A DNA stretch of 64,000 nucleotides from Succinivibrio dextrinosolvens (GCF_011065405.1 NZ_CP047056.1:1510747-1574746); one strand, 5' to 3'. Counted from the first letter of the stretch, positions 36,650 through 46,273 are shown. Notes: generated by a model not told the origin, from the sequence alone. Made by a program: numbers and translations.

Positions 36650-38425
36650 ATGGATTTTGAAAAACAGAGTATTGGCACTGAAGATTTTGCAGAACATATC
36701 AGAACCAAAAAGATTTACATTGATAAAACCTCTTATCTTCCAGAGCTATATGGAGAGAAGGTTCATCCTAATGGTATGCGCTATGAGGATAAGGTTCTGC
36801 TGATTACCCGTCCTCGCCGTTTTGGAAAATCCCTGACCATGAGCATGATTAAGAATTTCTTTGAACTTAATTACGCTAATCCAAAGGATAAATCAAATCC
36901 CAAGGAGCTTTTTCAGAATCTTGCAATCTCCAAAGATCAAGATTTCTGCGACAAATACATGGGTGAATATCCGGTTATAAGTATTTCACTTAGAGGAATA
37001 AATGGAACCTGTTTTGCTTCAGCTATTGGCTCATTTCTCTTTGAGATTGGAAGAGTCTATAACCAATATTCTTTTATTCTTAACAGTGATATCCTTACTG
37101 AAAAAGAAAAATCTGATTTTAACTATATCATTGACATTTCAAATCAGAATGACTTTGATAAGTGGTATGAAACACATAAGATTGATTCAAGTCTAAAGAT
37201 CAAAAACAGCCTTTTCTTACTTACCTACCTTCTAAATAAAATCTATAAGAAAAAATGTATAGTCATAGTTGATGAATATGACGTACCTCTTCAGAAGGCA
37301 ACTGTAGAAAACTACTATAAGGAAATGCTTGACGTTGTCAGAGGTATGTTTGAATCTGTATTCAAAACCAACGAATACCTCGAAAAAGGAATCGTGACAG
37401 GCTGTCTGCGTATCAGTCATGAGAGTATCTTCACAGGCATCAATAATTTTTCAATCTATACAGTCAATGATGAAGGCTTTAACAAATTTATAGGCTTTAC
37501 ACATGATGAAGTGGTGGAACTTCTCCAAAAGCAGAAACTAAGTTCTAAAGAAAACACTGTCATGAAATGGTATGACGGGTATAACTTTTCAGGAGCCAGA
37601 ATGCTCTGTCCATGGAGTGTTTTGAATTTCTGCGAAGGTGCCGGTTCCTCAAGCAATCCAGAGACCTTTGCTCCACAGAACTACTGGATTAACACCTCTG
37701 GCAATGACATCATGAGAATATGTATTACTAAACCTAATGCAAAAGACTCCATGAGATTGCAGAATCTTTTAGATGATAAGACAGAAATGGTCAAACCAAC
37801 TGATTTCACAGCCTACCCTGAAATTAATTATAAAACAGGCTTTGATGTCATGATGGGAATGATGATTCATACTGGATATCTGACTGTGCTCAACATTGAT
37901 GAAAAAGGAAACATGGAAGTAAAAATTCCAAACAATGAAATAAAGGACAGCTTTAGAAAAAGTATAGAGGCAATTTATTGTGATGATAATATTCCATGGT
38001 TTGAAAAAGTTAAAGCCCTAAAGGCAGCCTTGTTCAAAAATGACAAAGATGAGGTACAAAGGCTCATTAATGAACTGCTTATTAACTTTGTCAGTGTAAG
38101 AAATACAGCACAGGAGAGTTACTATCACGGATTTCTATCTGGTGTACTATCACTAACTGTAAATGATCCTGAAGAAATAAAATCAGATATGGAAAGTGGC
38201 AAGGGTTTTTCTGATTTAAGACTAATTTCTGATCTAAAAAAGAATGTAATCATCATTGAATTTAAAAAACTTGAAAAAGGAGAAAGCTTTGAGGATATCT
38301 GTGCAGAGGCATTACAACAGATAGAAGAAAAACAATATGCATATCCTTATGCACAGAAGAACTACCGAATACTAAAGTATGGAATAGGATTTTACGGCAA
38401 GGAATGCTGGGTCGAAGTTGCATAA
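36650..38425 (+). CDS. AAA-ATPase-like/PD-(D/E)XK protein, tandem unit 3 (mosaic of units 1 and 2)
   Basis: A 591-residue protein (ATG at 36650; the frame opens at TTG 36629). Residues 1 to about 235 copy unit 1, including the variable segment. GMFESVF then matches unit 2, HDEVVELLQKQK matches unit 1, and from VLNFCEGAGSSSN through ELLINFVSV the text follows unit 2. The C-terminal third (NTAQESYY to YGIGFYGKECW) returns to the unit 1 type with point changes and a different end (VEVA). All ATPase and nuclease motifs are intact (RPRRFGKSL, IVIVDEYD, GKGFSDL, IIIEFKK). It is therefore a functional-looking chimera. Confidence 0.87.
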   Translation: MDFEKQSIGTEDFAEHIRTKKIYIDKTSYLPELYGEKVHPNGMRYEDKVLLITRPRRFGKSLTMSMIKNFFELNYANPKDKSNPKELFQNLAISKDQDFCDKYMGEYPVISISLRGINGTCFASAIGSFLFEIGRVYNQYSFILNSDILTEKEKSDFNYIIDISNQNDFDKWYETHKIDSSLKIKNSLFLLTYLLNKIYKKKCIVIVDEYDVPLQKATVENYYKEMLDVVRGMFESVFKTNEYLEKGIVTGCLRISHESIFTGINNFSIYTVNDEGFNKFIGFTHDEVVELLQKQKLSSKENTVMKWYDGYNFSGARMLCPWSVLNFCEGAGSSSNPETFAPQNYWINTSGNDIMRICITKPNAKDSMRLQNLLDDKTEMVKPTDFTAYPEINYKTGFDVMMGMMIHTGYLTVLNIDEKGNMEVKIPNNEIKDSFRKSIEAIYCDDNIPWFEKVKALKAALFKNDKDEVQRLINELLINFVSVRNTAQESYYHGFLSGVLSLTVNDPEEIKSDMESGKGFSDLRLISDLKKNVIIIEFKKLEKGESFEDICAEALQQIEEKQYAYPYAQKNYRILKYGIGFYGKECWVEVA

Positions 38426-38755
38426 AACAAACAACACCTGCAAACAATCATTATCTGATTTTCTAGAATTATGTTTTATAAAAATGAGATGTAAGGATCG
38501 TAACGACAAATTTCGCATGAATTAAGGTGGATATTGCTGGTGGCTCTACAGATGACGATTGACGTCTTGATGATTATGAAGCAGAAGATCTTAGCATAAC
38601 TCTGGCATCAAGAGAGGAAATATGAAATACAAGTCCCGTCATTCAGACAGGGCTTGAAGATACTCGTTAAACTCGGTTTTCACTGTCTCATAAAAACATG
38701 GAAAAAACCGAAATCATGGTCTGGTGCTAAAAAAATCAGAAGTCAGCTCCCGATA
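38426..38755. other. Intergenic region between tandem array and asd
   Basis: 330 bases between convergent genes. Short open stretches with in-frame stops (for example around 38560-38620) might be decayed coding sequence, but I cannot name a source. No clear terminator is seen for either side. Confidence 0.5.
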
Positions 38756-39868
38756 TTAACCGATAATCTGACGAAGCATACAGCGTAATGGCTCTGCAGC
38801 ACCCCATAGCAACTGATCACCAACAGTGAAGGCTGATAAGAAATTTTCCCCCATATTCATCTTTCTCATACGTCCGATAGGTACATATAGAGAACCTGAC
38901 ACCTTTGCAGGTGTTAACTCTGATAAAGTAATCTCCTTGTGATTTGGTATTACCTTTGCCCATGGATTCTGAGCAGAAATCAGCTCTTCAATATTAGCTA
39001 TTGACAGATTTTCTTTTAGCTTAATAGTCAGAGCCTGACTGTGACAGCGCATTGAACTAATTCTTACGCAGTTACCGTCAATAGGAAGAGTGCCTGGAGC
39101 GTAACCTAAAATCTTGTTGGCCTCAGCCTGGCTCTTCCACTCTTCACGGCTCTGACCGTTCTCAAGTTCCTTATCAATCCATGGCAGAACACTTCCGGCT
39201 AAAGGAGCACCAAAATTGTCAGTTGGGAAGGATGAGTCATTCATCTTTGCACGAACCTTACGCTCAATATCCAAAATTGAGCTGTGAGGATCTGCAAGCT
39301 CAGAATTTACACAGTCATACAGTGCACCCATCTGACACAGAAGCTCACGCATATTCTTTGCTCCTGCACCTGATGCAGCCTGATAGGTCTGAGTTGAAAT
39401 CCACTCAACCTTACCAGTCTTGATTAAACCTGCCAGAGCAATTAAAAGCAGACTTACGGTGCAGTTACCGCCAATATAGGATTTGATGCCTGCATTCAGG
39501 GCATCAGCTAACACCTCATGATTTACAGGATCAAGAATAATCTTGGTTTCATCCTTCATTCTTAAGGTAGATGCGGCATCGATCCAGTAACCATTCCAGC
39601 CGGTATCTCTTAAAGCCTGATACATCTTAGTGGTGTAATCACCGCCCTGAGCAGTGATAATGATATCCATAGCCTTTAGGGCATCAAGATTATAGGCATC
39701 CTGAAGAACGCCATAATCCTTACCGTTAAATGAAGGTGCCTTCTGACCTGTCTGTGAGGTTGAAAAGAATACAGCATCAATCAGATCAAAATCCTTTTCC
39801 TGTTGCATACGCTCCATAAGTACGGAGCCTACCATACCACGCCATCCAATCAAACCAACTTTCTGCAT
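38756..39868 (-). CDS. asd: Aspartate-semialdehyde dehydrogenase
   Basis: Reduces L-aspartyl phosphate to aspartate semialdehyde for synthesis of lysine/diaminopimelate, methionine and threonine. The length of 370 residues and wording match the gammaproteobacterial Asd class. It begins [19 protein letters not shown] (NADP-binding), has the catalytic cysteine in [10 protein letters not shown] (about 132-141), [14 protein letters not shown], and the C-terminal [12 protein letters not shown] with conserved substrate-binding residues. The ATG at 39868 is preceded by GAGAGGAT. The gene is monocistronic, about 30 bases after an unrelated membrane protein gene. Confidence 0.96.
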   Translation of the reverse strand: MQKVGLIGWRGMVGSVLMERMQQEKDFDLIDAVFFSTSQTGQKAPSFNGKDYGVLQDAYNLDALKAMDIIITAQGGDYTTKMYQALRDTGWNGYWIDAASTLRMKDETKIILDPVNHEVLADALNAGIKSYIGGNCTVSLLLIALAGLIKTGKVEWISTQTYQAASGAGAKNMRELLCQMGALYDCVNSELADPHSSILDIERKVRAKMNDSSFPTDNFGAPLAGSVLPWIDKELENGQSREEWKSQAEANKILGYAPGTLPIDGNCVRISSMRCHSQALTIKLKENLSIANIEELISAQNPWAKVIPNHKEITLSELTPAKVSGSLYVPIGRMRKMNMGENFLSAFTVGDQLLWGAAEPLRCMLRQIIG

Positions 39869-39902
39869 TTAATCCTCTCTTATATTAATGATTGATATCA
39901 GA

Positions 39903-40772
39903 TCATTTTTCGCAGTGTTCAACAGTAAAACTCTTCGAGAAACTGCCATCTTCAGCATTTAAAACTACTGATATTTTTTTTCCTGACTTAATCATATCGG
40001 AAAAAATCTGAATATTACAAAAATTGTCAGAAGTTTTTTTTATGTACAAATCTAGTGCAATATCTTTGTTTTCTGCATCAAAAAAATCAGTTTTACTCAT
40101 AATAATATCCAGAAAAAAAGTTTTTTGGCTTAAAGCGATATCATTAAGGATCAAATGATCATCTATTTTCATCGGCAACTTGTTTTTTATACCTCTAACC
40201 GCTAAGGCGTCGTCGTTTCTTGTGTATACTGTATACACAAAATAACCGGCAAAAAGAGCTGCCACCACAATGAACAGTTTAAAATTTCTGGCAATTTTTC
40301 CTAAGATTACAGCACGCTCACCGTTGATGCGGTTAACATCCTGCATAGCCTTAGCATAGAATCTGGCCTTAGGTTCCTGAGAATCAACGGTATCGGACTT
40401 ATTATCAGAGGAATCAGGAGATATCTCCTTAGATAAGGATAAATCTTCAGAATTATTCGTTCCTTCAGAATTCTCAAGTTTTTCCTTTTCAAATTCCTCT
40501 TCAAGTTCTTTGATTTTATCCAGTATGTCCTGTCTTATATATTTTGGTTTTAAAGGATGTTTCTTTTCTTTATCGCCCATAATGCGGTGCACCATACCTA
40601 TAGCTTTCTTTGCATTCAAAGGACCGGCCATATTCATTATTACAGACCGGTCATAGTCAAGTTTTGTCAGGTCTTCGATTTCATCATCTGAAACAAAGCT
40701 GTCATCAGGATAATTAGCAGATGCAGGTATATCAGTTTTGTTTGAATAATCTTTCATAACGTTGATATCCAC
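39903..40772 (-). CDS. Hypothetical single-pass membrane protein with acidic cytoplasmic region
   Basis: I do not recognise this 289-residue protein. Residues 1-160 are hydrophilic and charged (runs of Glu, Lys, Ser and Asp around 85-130) and probably disordered or coiled. One transmembrane helix follows at about 167-187 (FKLFIVVAALFAGYFVYTVY), preceded by positive residues. The last 100 residues would then lie in the periplasm, with two cysteines (in DNFCNIQ and VEHCEK) that could form a disulphide. It sits upstream of asd on the same strand and divergent from ycaO. Codon use looks like the neighbouring chromosomal genes. Confidence 0.7.
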   Translation of the reverse strand: MDINVMKDYSNKTDIPASANYPDDSFVSDDEIEDLTKLDYDRSVIMNMAGPLNAKKAIGMVHRIMGDKEKKHPLKPKYIRQDILDKIKELEEEFEKEKLENSEGTNNSEDLSLSKEISPDSSDNKSDTVDSQEPKARFYAKAMQDVNRINGERAVILGKIARNFKLFIVVAALFAGYFVYTVYTRNDDALAVRGIKNKLPMKIDDHLILNDIALSQKTFFLDIIMSKTDFFDAENKDIALDLYIKKTSDNFCNIQIFSDMIKSGKKISVVLNAEDGSFSKSFTVEHCEK

Positions 40773-41132
40773 CTTTGTATTACACTACGTGCTCATTAGA
40801 TCTTATATCTCATTGTCATATAAAACCTTTTTCTTAAACAGGATAGCAATTACAAAAAAACTCTGAGAATGTATTATGTGAAATTATGCCTAATCCATTG
40901 TTTTGTCTGTTCATAATAACAGAGCTATAGCCATTCATAGTTTTTAACATTTATTATCTGGAGAAGAAGTCATATAAGGAAACTAAAAAAAACTCTAAGA
41001 GATTACTTTATAATAAACTTTAAATAATCTTTCAATCAGACATTCCTTACCTTTTTCTCTCAAAGCGCAAAGAAAATAATCTTTGTGCTATCATTAGCAT
41101 GTTTATTTTTATGTAGTTAGATAGGATTTAAA
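40773..41132. other. Divergent intergenic region upstream of ycaO
   Basis: 360 bases, AT-rich, between the divergently transcribed hypothetical membrane protein and ycaO. It must hold both promoters, but I see none with a clear -35/-10 pair. An AGGA ribosome binding site precedes the ycaO ATG. Confidence 0.55.
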
Positions 41133-42893
41133 ATGACCACCATTGTTGGTAAGGATGCTCCTTTAGAGCAGAGTATTGAACATTTTACTGATACTTTAAA
41201 GAAACTGAATATAGAAGTTGTTGAAGATAACTGGTTAAATCCTCTGGATAACGTATATTCAGTTCACTTGGCAATTGCATCTCTTCCTTGCATCTATACC
41301 AATGGAAAAGGTTCATCCAGACTTGCCGCAAGGGCTTCAGCCTACGGTGAGCTTTTTGAGAGACTGGCAACCCATCTGTCATTTTCAGATTACTATCTTG
41401 GACTTGATAATTCCAATGCACCATACGTTCATTTTAAGGATGAGAAATGGACTGTTATCGATCAGGCTGATCCTAGCCTTCCTACAGATGTACTTAATGC
41501 CTCACTTCGCAAGTTCTATTCAGAGAATAACGATCTAAATCTTGAGGATCTGGTTGACCTTCAGTCATCATCGTTCTCCAGAGGCGTCTGCTCTATTCCT
41601 TTTACAAACGCCAGAAACGGTGAAGTCGTGTACTTCCCAGTAAATCTTCTGGATAACCTGTACGGCTCTAACGGTATGTCTGCTGGAAATACAGAATATG
41701 AAGCTCTGGTACAGGGGCTTTCAGAAATTATCGAGCGATATGTTAAAAAAGAAGTAATAAAAAGAGGTCTCGCTCTTCCTGTAATTCCAGATGAAATTCT
41801 CTCAAAATACGAGAAATCCTATAAGACCCTGCAAGAGCTCAAAGGCAATCATCTGACTGCCGTTTGTTATGACGCTTCATTAGGAGGAAAATTTCCGGTA
41901 GTCTGTGTAGTACTGTTTAACCAGAGCAACGGAACCTGTTTTGCATCTTTCGGATCACACCCTATTTTTGAGGTTGCGCTAGATAGAACACTGACAGAAC
42001 TGATGCAGGGTAGAACCTTCAGCGATCTTGATAACTTTGATGCCCCGGATTTTGATCTTGAAAGAACTTCTGACATAGTTAATCTGGAAAGTCATTTCGT
42101 TGACTCAACCGGTATTCTTCCAATGCAGATGTTCAAAAAAGTTCCAGATTACCGTTTTGTAGCCTGGGATTTCAGTGGCAATACTCAGGAACAGTACAAA
42201 GCATTAAGATACATGATTGCAAAACTTGGTTTTGATATCTATGTCCGTTCCTACAATTACCTTGGTGTCTGCGTCTACCGTACTGTTGTTCCAGGAATGT
42301 CAGAAATCTATCCTGTAGATGATCTTATCTACAACAACACCAACAGCGGCATTGATTTCCAGGAGGCACTGCTATCTCTACCTCAGACAGAGGAATCCAT
42401 AGAGACCTACAAGAGCTATCTTGAAGAACTTGAAAATGAGAATGTAGACAATGATGCCTTGGTCTGCCCTCTATTAGGAATTCTGCCTGACAGCAAATCT
42501 GCCTGGGAGAGCCTGCGTATGGGAGAGCTTCGCTGTCTCATTGCTCTGGCGGCAGGAGAACACGAAAAAGCTCTTGAGTATGCCCAGTGGACAATCTCTT
42601 TCAATCAGGTTAACTTCACGTTGGATAAGATTGCCTTCTACCAGTGCATCACCAAGATTCTTGAATGTAAAACTGAAGGCTCACTAAAACTTGAGGATTA
42701 CCAGCAAGGTCTTGAGCTGTTATTTGGAAAGAAAACATTCGAGACCGCCCTTGATCATGTAAACGGAAATGCAAGATTTGGCAACCTGATTGCATCCGAT
42801 CTGAACCTCAAGGGATTTTCTGCCCATCAGGAGCTAATCAGAATCTACAATATCCTAAAAGAAGCACAGGAAAACCATAATGTTAAAAAATAA
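41133..42893 (+). CDS. ycaO: YcaO, ribosomal protein S12 methylthiotransferase accessory factor
   Basis: A 586-residue protein, the same length as Escherichia coli YcaO, which assists RimO in methylthiolation of S12. The ATP-binding YcaO fold shows SSRLAARASAYGELFERLAT (with the Glu/Arg motif) near 70-90 and ALVQGLSEIIERYV near 200. The C-terminal part (about 440-580) has TPR-like helical repeats, as in E. coli. There is no neighbouring precursor peptide or dehydrogenase, so this is the housekeeping YcaO and not an azoline-forming enzyme of a RiPP cluster. It overlaps lolB by 14 bases and heads the ycaO-lolB-ispE transcription unit. Confidence 0.93.
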   Translation: MTTIVGKDAPLEQSIEHFTDTLKKLNIEVVEDNWLNPLDNVYSVHLAIASLPCIYTNGKGSSRLAARASAYGELFERLATHLSFSDYYLGLDNSNAPYVHFKDEKWTVIDQADPSLPTDVLNASLRKFYSENNDLNLEDLVDLQSSSFSRGVCSIPFTNARNGEVVYFPVNLLDNLYGSNGMSAGNTEYEALVQGLSEIIERYVKKEVIKRGLALPVIPDEILSKYEKSYKTLQELKGNHLTAVCYDASLGGKFPVVCVVLFNQSNGTCFASFGSHPIFEVALDRTLTELMQGRTFSDLDNFDAPDFDLERTSDIVNLESHFVDSTGILPMQMFKKVPDYRFVAWDFSGNTQEQYKALRYMIAKLGFDIYVRSYNYLGVCVYRTVVPGMSEIYPVDDLIYNNTNSGIDFQEALLSLPQTEESIETYKSYLEELENENVDNDALVCPLLGILPDSKSAWESLRMGELRCLIALAAGEHEKALEYAQWTISFNQVNFTLDKIAFYQCITKILECKTEGSLKLEDYQQGLELLFGKKTFETALDHVNGNARFGNLIASDLNLKGFSAHQELIRIYNILKEAQENHNVKK

Positions 42894-43485
42894 AATTTAT
42901 CTATCTGTTATCTGTGCATCGGTATTCTTACTCAATGCCTGTTCTTCAGGAATTGAAGAAACAGATTTTTCAAAACTGACACCTGAACAGCGAATTGAAA
43001 AGATTTCAAAAATCAGTGAGTTAAAAGAGAATAACAAAATTGCACTTTTCTCAACAAAAACTAACAGCAGACTAGCGGTAAACAGTGTTTATCACTATAA
43101 GAACAAAGCTTTCTCATTAGAATTTTTAGGCCCTATGGGGATGCGCTATGCCAAACTTGATGTACTGGCAAACGGCACAACTTACCTTGATGTACAGGGA
43201 AGAAATTTTAACGGGGATAATGCAAGAGCTCTACTAAAAGAACAGTTCAATCTTGATATTCCAGTTGAAAAACTTCCTGATATCATGTTCGGAATTCCAG
43301 ATGGCAAATGCTCATACGATACTCACGGATATGTGAACAAAGCCACCCTTTCAGAAGGGTATGAGGTTGCATACAAGCAGTACAAAACATTTAAAGGCGG
43401 GGTTGTGCTACCTTCAGACATTGAGATAATCGCCCCAAATAATAGGGTTGTAATCAAAGTTAACAGCGTTACCACTCTGAAATAG
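42880..43485 (+). CDS. lolB: Outer-membrane lipoprotein receptor LolB
   Basis: A 201-residue lipoprotein with a signal peptide and lipobox (FLLNAC, Cys21). LolB accepts lipoproteins from LolA and inserts them in the outer membrane. The mature part has the early region LTPEQRIEKISKISELKENNKIALFS (in pieces: the SELKENNKIALFS strand), a beta-strand-rich body, the FLGPMGMRYAKL strand, and the C-terminal PSDIEIIAPNNRVVIKV. Sequence is divergent from E. coli LolB. The position directly before ispE and prs is the conserved gammaproteobacterial order and supports the call. Confidence 0.85.
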   Translation: MLKNKIYLSVICASVFLLNACSSGIEETDFSKLTPEQRIEKISKISELKENNKIALFSTKTNSRLAVNSVYHYKNKAFSLEFLGPMGMRYAKLDVLANGTTYLDVQGRNFNGDNARALLKEQFNLDIPVEKLPDIMFGIPDGKCSYDTHGYVNKATLSEGYEVAYKQYKTFKGGVVLPSDIEIIAPNNRVVIKVNSVTTLK

Positions 43486-43493
43486 TTTAAAAC

Positions 43494-44336
43494 ATGAAAT
43501 ATAACTTCCTAAGCCCTTGTAAGCTTAATCTTTTCTTATACATTACAGGTAAAAGAGAGGATGGCTATCATAATCTCCAGACACTGTTTGTGGTTTTGGA
43601 TTATGGTGACATGATGCATTTTGAAAACACTGATGATGGAAAAATTGAATTAACCACAGACTTTGGGTTTGATGTTAAAAAGAATCTGATTTACAGAGCG
43701 GCAAAGCTGTTACAGGATAAAACCGGCTGTTCCCTTGGTGTCACTATTTCCATAGACAAGATTCTTCCTCAGGGAGGCGGTCTCGGAGGAGGCTCAGCCA
43801 ACGCTGCCACAACACTGCTTGTGCTAAATAAGTTGTGGAATCTGAATCTTTCTGAAAAAGAGCTTATAGAAATGGGAACAGGACTTGGTGCTGATGTTCC
43901 GATCTTTATAAAAGGGAAAACCTGCTTTGCCGAAGGTATAGGAGAAAAGCTCGTTGAAGTAGATTATCCACAGAAATACTACCTGGTGGTTACTCCTGAT
44001 TGCTCAGTGCCTACAGCAAAGTTATTTTCCTCAGATAAACTCAAAAAAGATTCTCCTTGCAGATCCTATAATGAGCTTTTAGCATTGCCATTTGAAAACT
44101 GTTTTACCCCAGTTGTTATAAACGAATATCCACAGGTAAAGGACCTGTTAGCTAAACTTTCAGTCTATGGAAAATCTTACATGTCAGGAAGTGGCTCTTC
44201 CTGTTTTGTTGAGTTTAACGACGAACTAAGCGCAAATAATGCCTTATCTGAATTTAGGAAGACAGGATTTAAATGTTTTGTTGCCAAATCTGTAGAACAA
44301 TCCTCAGTATTAAAGAAGCTCCATCAGATAAAATAA
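43494..44336 (+). CDS. ispE: 4-diphosphocytidyl-2-C-methyl-D-erythritol kinase
   Basis: GHMP-family kinase of the MEP pathway for isoprenoid precursors, 280 residues. It has the substrate-binding start SPCKLNLFLYITGKREDGYH with the catalytic lysine. The ATP-binding glycine loop is PQGGGLGGGSANAATTL (about 94-110), with LGADVPIF carrying the catalytic aspartate (about 133-140) and the third motif YMSGSGSSCFVEF (about 225-237). It lies eight bases after lolB. In most gammaproteobacteria prs comes next; here an AAA/PD-(D/E)XK gene intervenes. Confidence 0.96.
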   Translation: MKYNFLSPCKLNLFLYITGKREDGYHNLQTLFVVLDYGDMMHFENTDDGKIELTTDFGFDVKKNLIYRAAKLLQDKTGCSLGVTISIDKILPQGGGLGGGSANAATTLLVLNKLWNLNLSEKELIEMGTGLGADVPIFIKGKTCFAEGIGEKLVEVDYPQKYYLVVTPDCSVPTAKLFSSDKLKKDSPCRSYNELLALPFENCFTPVVINEYPQVKDLLAKLSVYGKSYMSGSGSSCFVEFNDELSANNALSEFRKTGFKCFVAKSVEQSSVLKKLHQIK

Positions 44337-44355
44337 GATAAGAAAGGAGCGGCAG

Positions 44356-45987
44356 ATGGGCAAATATATAAATAGAGGATATGATGATTTCAGAGTAACT
44401 TTTGACTCTGAGATATTTGTCGATAAATCAGAGTTGTTAGCTGTTCTGAATAAATATATAAAAAAAGAAGGCCGCTACGTCTGTATCAGCAGACCAAGAC
44501 GATTTGGAAAATCTGTAACAGCAAATATGCTCTGCGCATATTACTCAAAAGAAACTGATAGCTCATTCATCTTTAATAAACTCAATATCTCTAGCTCAAG
44601 CGAGTATAAAAAGCATTTAAATCAATACAACACCATCTTTATAAACATGCAGCTATTCTTAAGCAATGCAAAAGGTGATGTTCCAGATATGCTAGCTGCT
44701 ATTGAATCAGAAATTAAAAGAGAATTAAAAGAATCTTACCCTGAAATAACTATTTCAACTGATAGACCTCTTAATCTAATTCTTGATGACATATACAGGA
44801 ATTACAAAAACTCAACTGAAATTACTAATGGATTTATCTTTATCATAGACGAATGGGACTGCATCTTAAGAGAAAAACAAAATGATGCAGAGGGAATAAA
44901 AATATATCTTGATTACCTTAGAGCTCTCCTAAAAGACCAGTCTTACGTTGCTCTTGCATACATGACAGGAATTCTTCCGATCAAGAAATACGGATCACAC
45001 AGTGCCTTAAATATGTTTGATGAGTATTCAATGGCAGAACCTGGAGAATATGCTCCATACGTTGGTTTTACTCAAGATGAAGTAAAATCACTATGCGTAA
45101 AATACAACTCTGATTTCGATACCATGAAAAAATGGTATGACGGATATGTCTTTGATAATGAACTACACCTTTATAATCCTAACTCTGTTGTTAAAGCTCT
45201 TCAGAGAAATAAATTCCTAAGTTTCTGGTCTCAGACAGAAACTTTTGAAGGACTTGCTAGATACATTGAACTGAATATGGAAGGACTTCGTGATGATATT
45301 ATATCCCTCATTGCGGATAACGAAATAGTTGTTAATACAGCAACCTTCCATAATGACATGACAACATTCATTACAAAAGATGATGTTTTAACTCTGCTAA
45401 TCCATTTAGGGTATCTTGCAATAAATCCCAACTCAGATCTCAGAGATGTAGACAATGATAAGATTTTTGCCATTCATATTCCTAATGAAGAGATAAGAAA
45501 AGAATTCAAAAATATCACCCGAAATAACAAAAAATACTCTGAAATATATTCCTTAATTGATAATTCACTGGATTTACTCAGTGATATTTGGGATGGTAAA
45601 ACTGATAACGTTGCAAAAGCCTTTGATTTAGCCCATCAGGACCATTCGTCAATACTTAAATACAATGATGAGAACTCTCTAAGCTGTGTTATATCTCTGG
45701 CCTTGTATCTTGGTACAGTCGACACCTATACTGTGCATAGAGAAATGCCTTCTGGTAAAGGTTTTGCTGATATGGTCTATATTCCAAAGCCAGGAATAGA
45801 TAAACCAGCTCTTCTAGTTGAACTTAAATACGATAAATCAGCAGAAACAGCTATTGACCAGATAAAACAAAAGAACTATGACAGAATCTTTAAAGACTAC
45901 AATGGAGACGTTCTTTTGGTTGGAATTAACTATAACAAAGATACAAAAGAGCACCAATGTATTATTGAAAAGAGAAAGAAAAACTGA
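44356..45987 (+). CDS. AAA-ATPase-like/PD-(D/E)XK protein between ispE and prs
   Basis: A 543-residue member of a further subfamily, only distantly related to the other copies here. Walker A-like RPRRFGKSV is at 46-54. The Walker B is IFIIDEWDC with Trp in place of the usual Tyr. MKKWYDGYVF ends the ATPase part. The nuclease-like domain has GKGFADM and LLVELKYD followed by QIKQKNY. The ATG is preceded by GGAGCGGCAG, close to the GGAGACGGCAG before the genes at 7862 and 9848. It starts 20 bases after ispE and could be co-transcribed with it. It looks like an insertion into the conserved ispE-prs neighbourhood, without visible insertion-sequence ends. Confidence 0.86.
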   Translation: MGKYINRGYDDFRVTFDSEIFVDKSELLAVLNKYIKKEGRYVCISRPRRFGKSVTANMLCAYYSKETDSSFIFNKLNISSSSEYKKHLNQYNTIFINMQLFLSNAKGDVPDMLAAIESEIKRELKESYPEITISTDRPLNLILDDIYRNYKNSTEITNGFIFIIDEWDCILREKQNDAEGIKIYLDYLRALLKDQSYVALAYMTGILPIKKYGSHSALNMFDEYSMAEPGEYAPYVGFTQDEVKSLCVKYNSDFDTMKKWYDGYVFDNELHLYNPNSVVKALQRNKFLSFWSQTETFEGLARYIELNMEGLRDDIISLIADNEIVVNTATFHNDMTTFITKDDVLTLLIHLGYLAINPNSDLRDVDNDKIFAIHIPNEEIRKEFKNITRNNKKYSEIYSLIDNSLDLLSDIWDGKTDNVAKAFDLAHQDHSSILKYNDENSLSCVISLALYLGTVDTYTVHREMPSGKGFADMVYIPKPGIDKPALLVELKYDKSAETAIDQIKQKNYDRIFKDYNGDVLLVGINYNKDTKEHQCIIEKRKKN

Positions 45988-46273
45988 TATCTGAAATACA
46001 GACTTTTTTACAGACGTAACGACTAAACATACCTGTTGAATGGTATCTTTATTTTGAAAATTACTGTAACTCAGTCAATTTCTCTCCTATACTTCTAGAT
46101 GCTGATCAACATTTTTGTCCAGCTTTGCACAAAAAAGGTTTATAAAGCAAAAAATACGTTATTTTCTAATATAAGGTTGTCGATAGAGACACAAAAGTTT
46201 TAAAATAGCGTCGACTTTTGCATACAAAAGTCAAATTCATCTTTTATTCAAATCAATCAGGATCATTCATCTT

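Larger units (their letters stand above)
32822..38425. repeat. Tandem array of three gene-plus-promoter units
   Basis: Three units of about 1870 bases, each with promoter, leader and gene. The promoter/leader and the first 340 or so coding bases appear identical in all three. Further blocks are shared pairwise in a mosaic way (unit 3 matches unit 1 in its first half and unit 2 in much of the second). Confidence 0.9.

Noticed and set aside
41133-42893. YcaO as part of an azoline/RiPP biosynthetic cluster
   Set aside because: Length and C-terminal repeats match the housekeeping E. coli YcaO, and there is no precursor peptide, dehydrogenase or transporter nearby.
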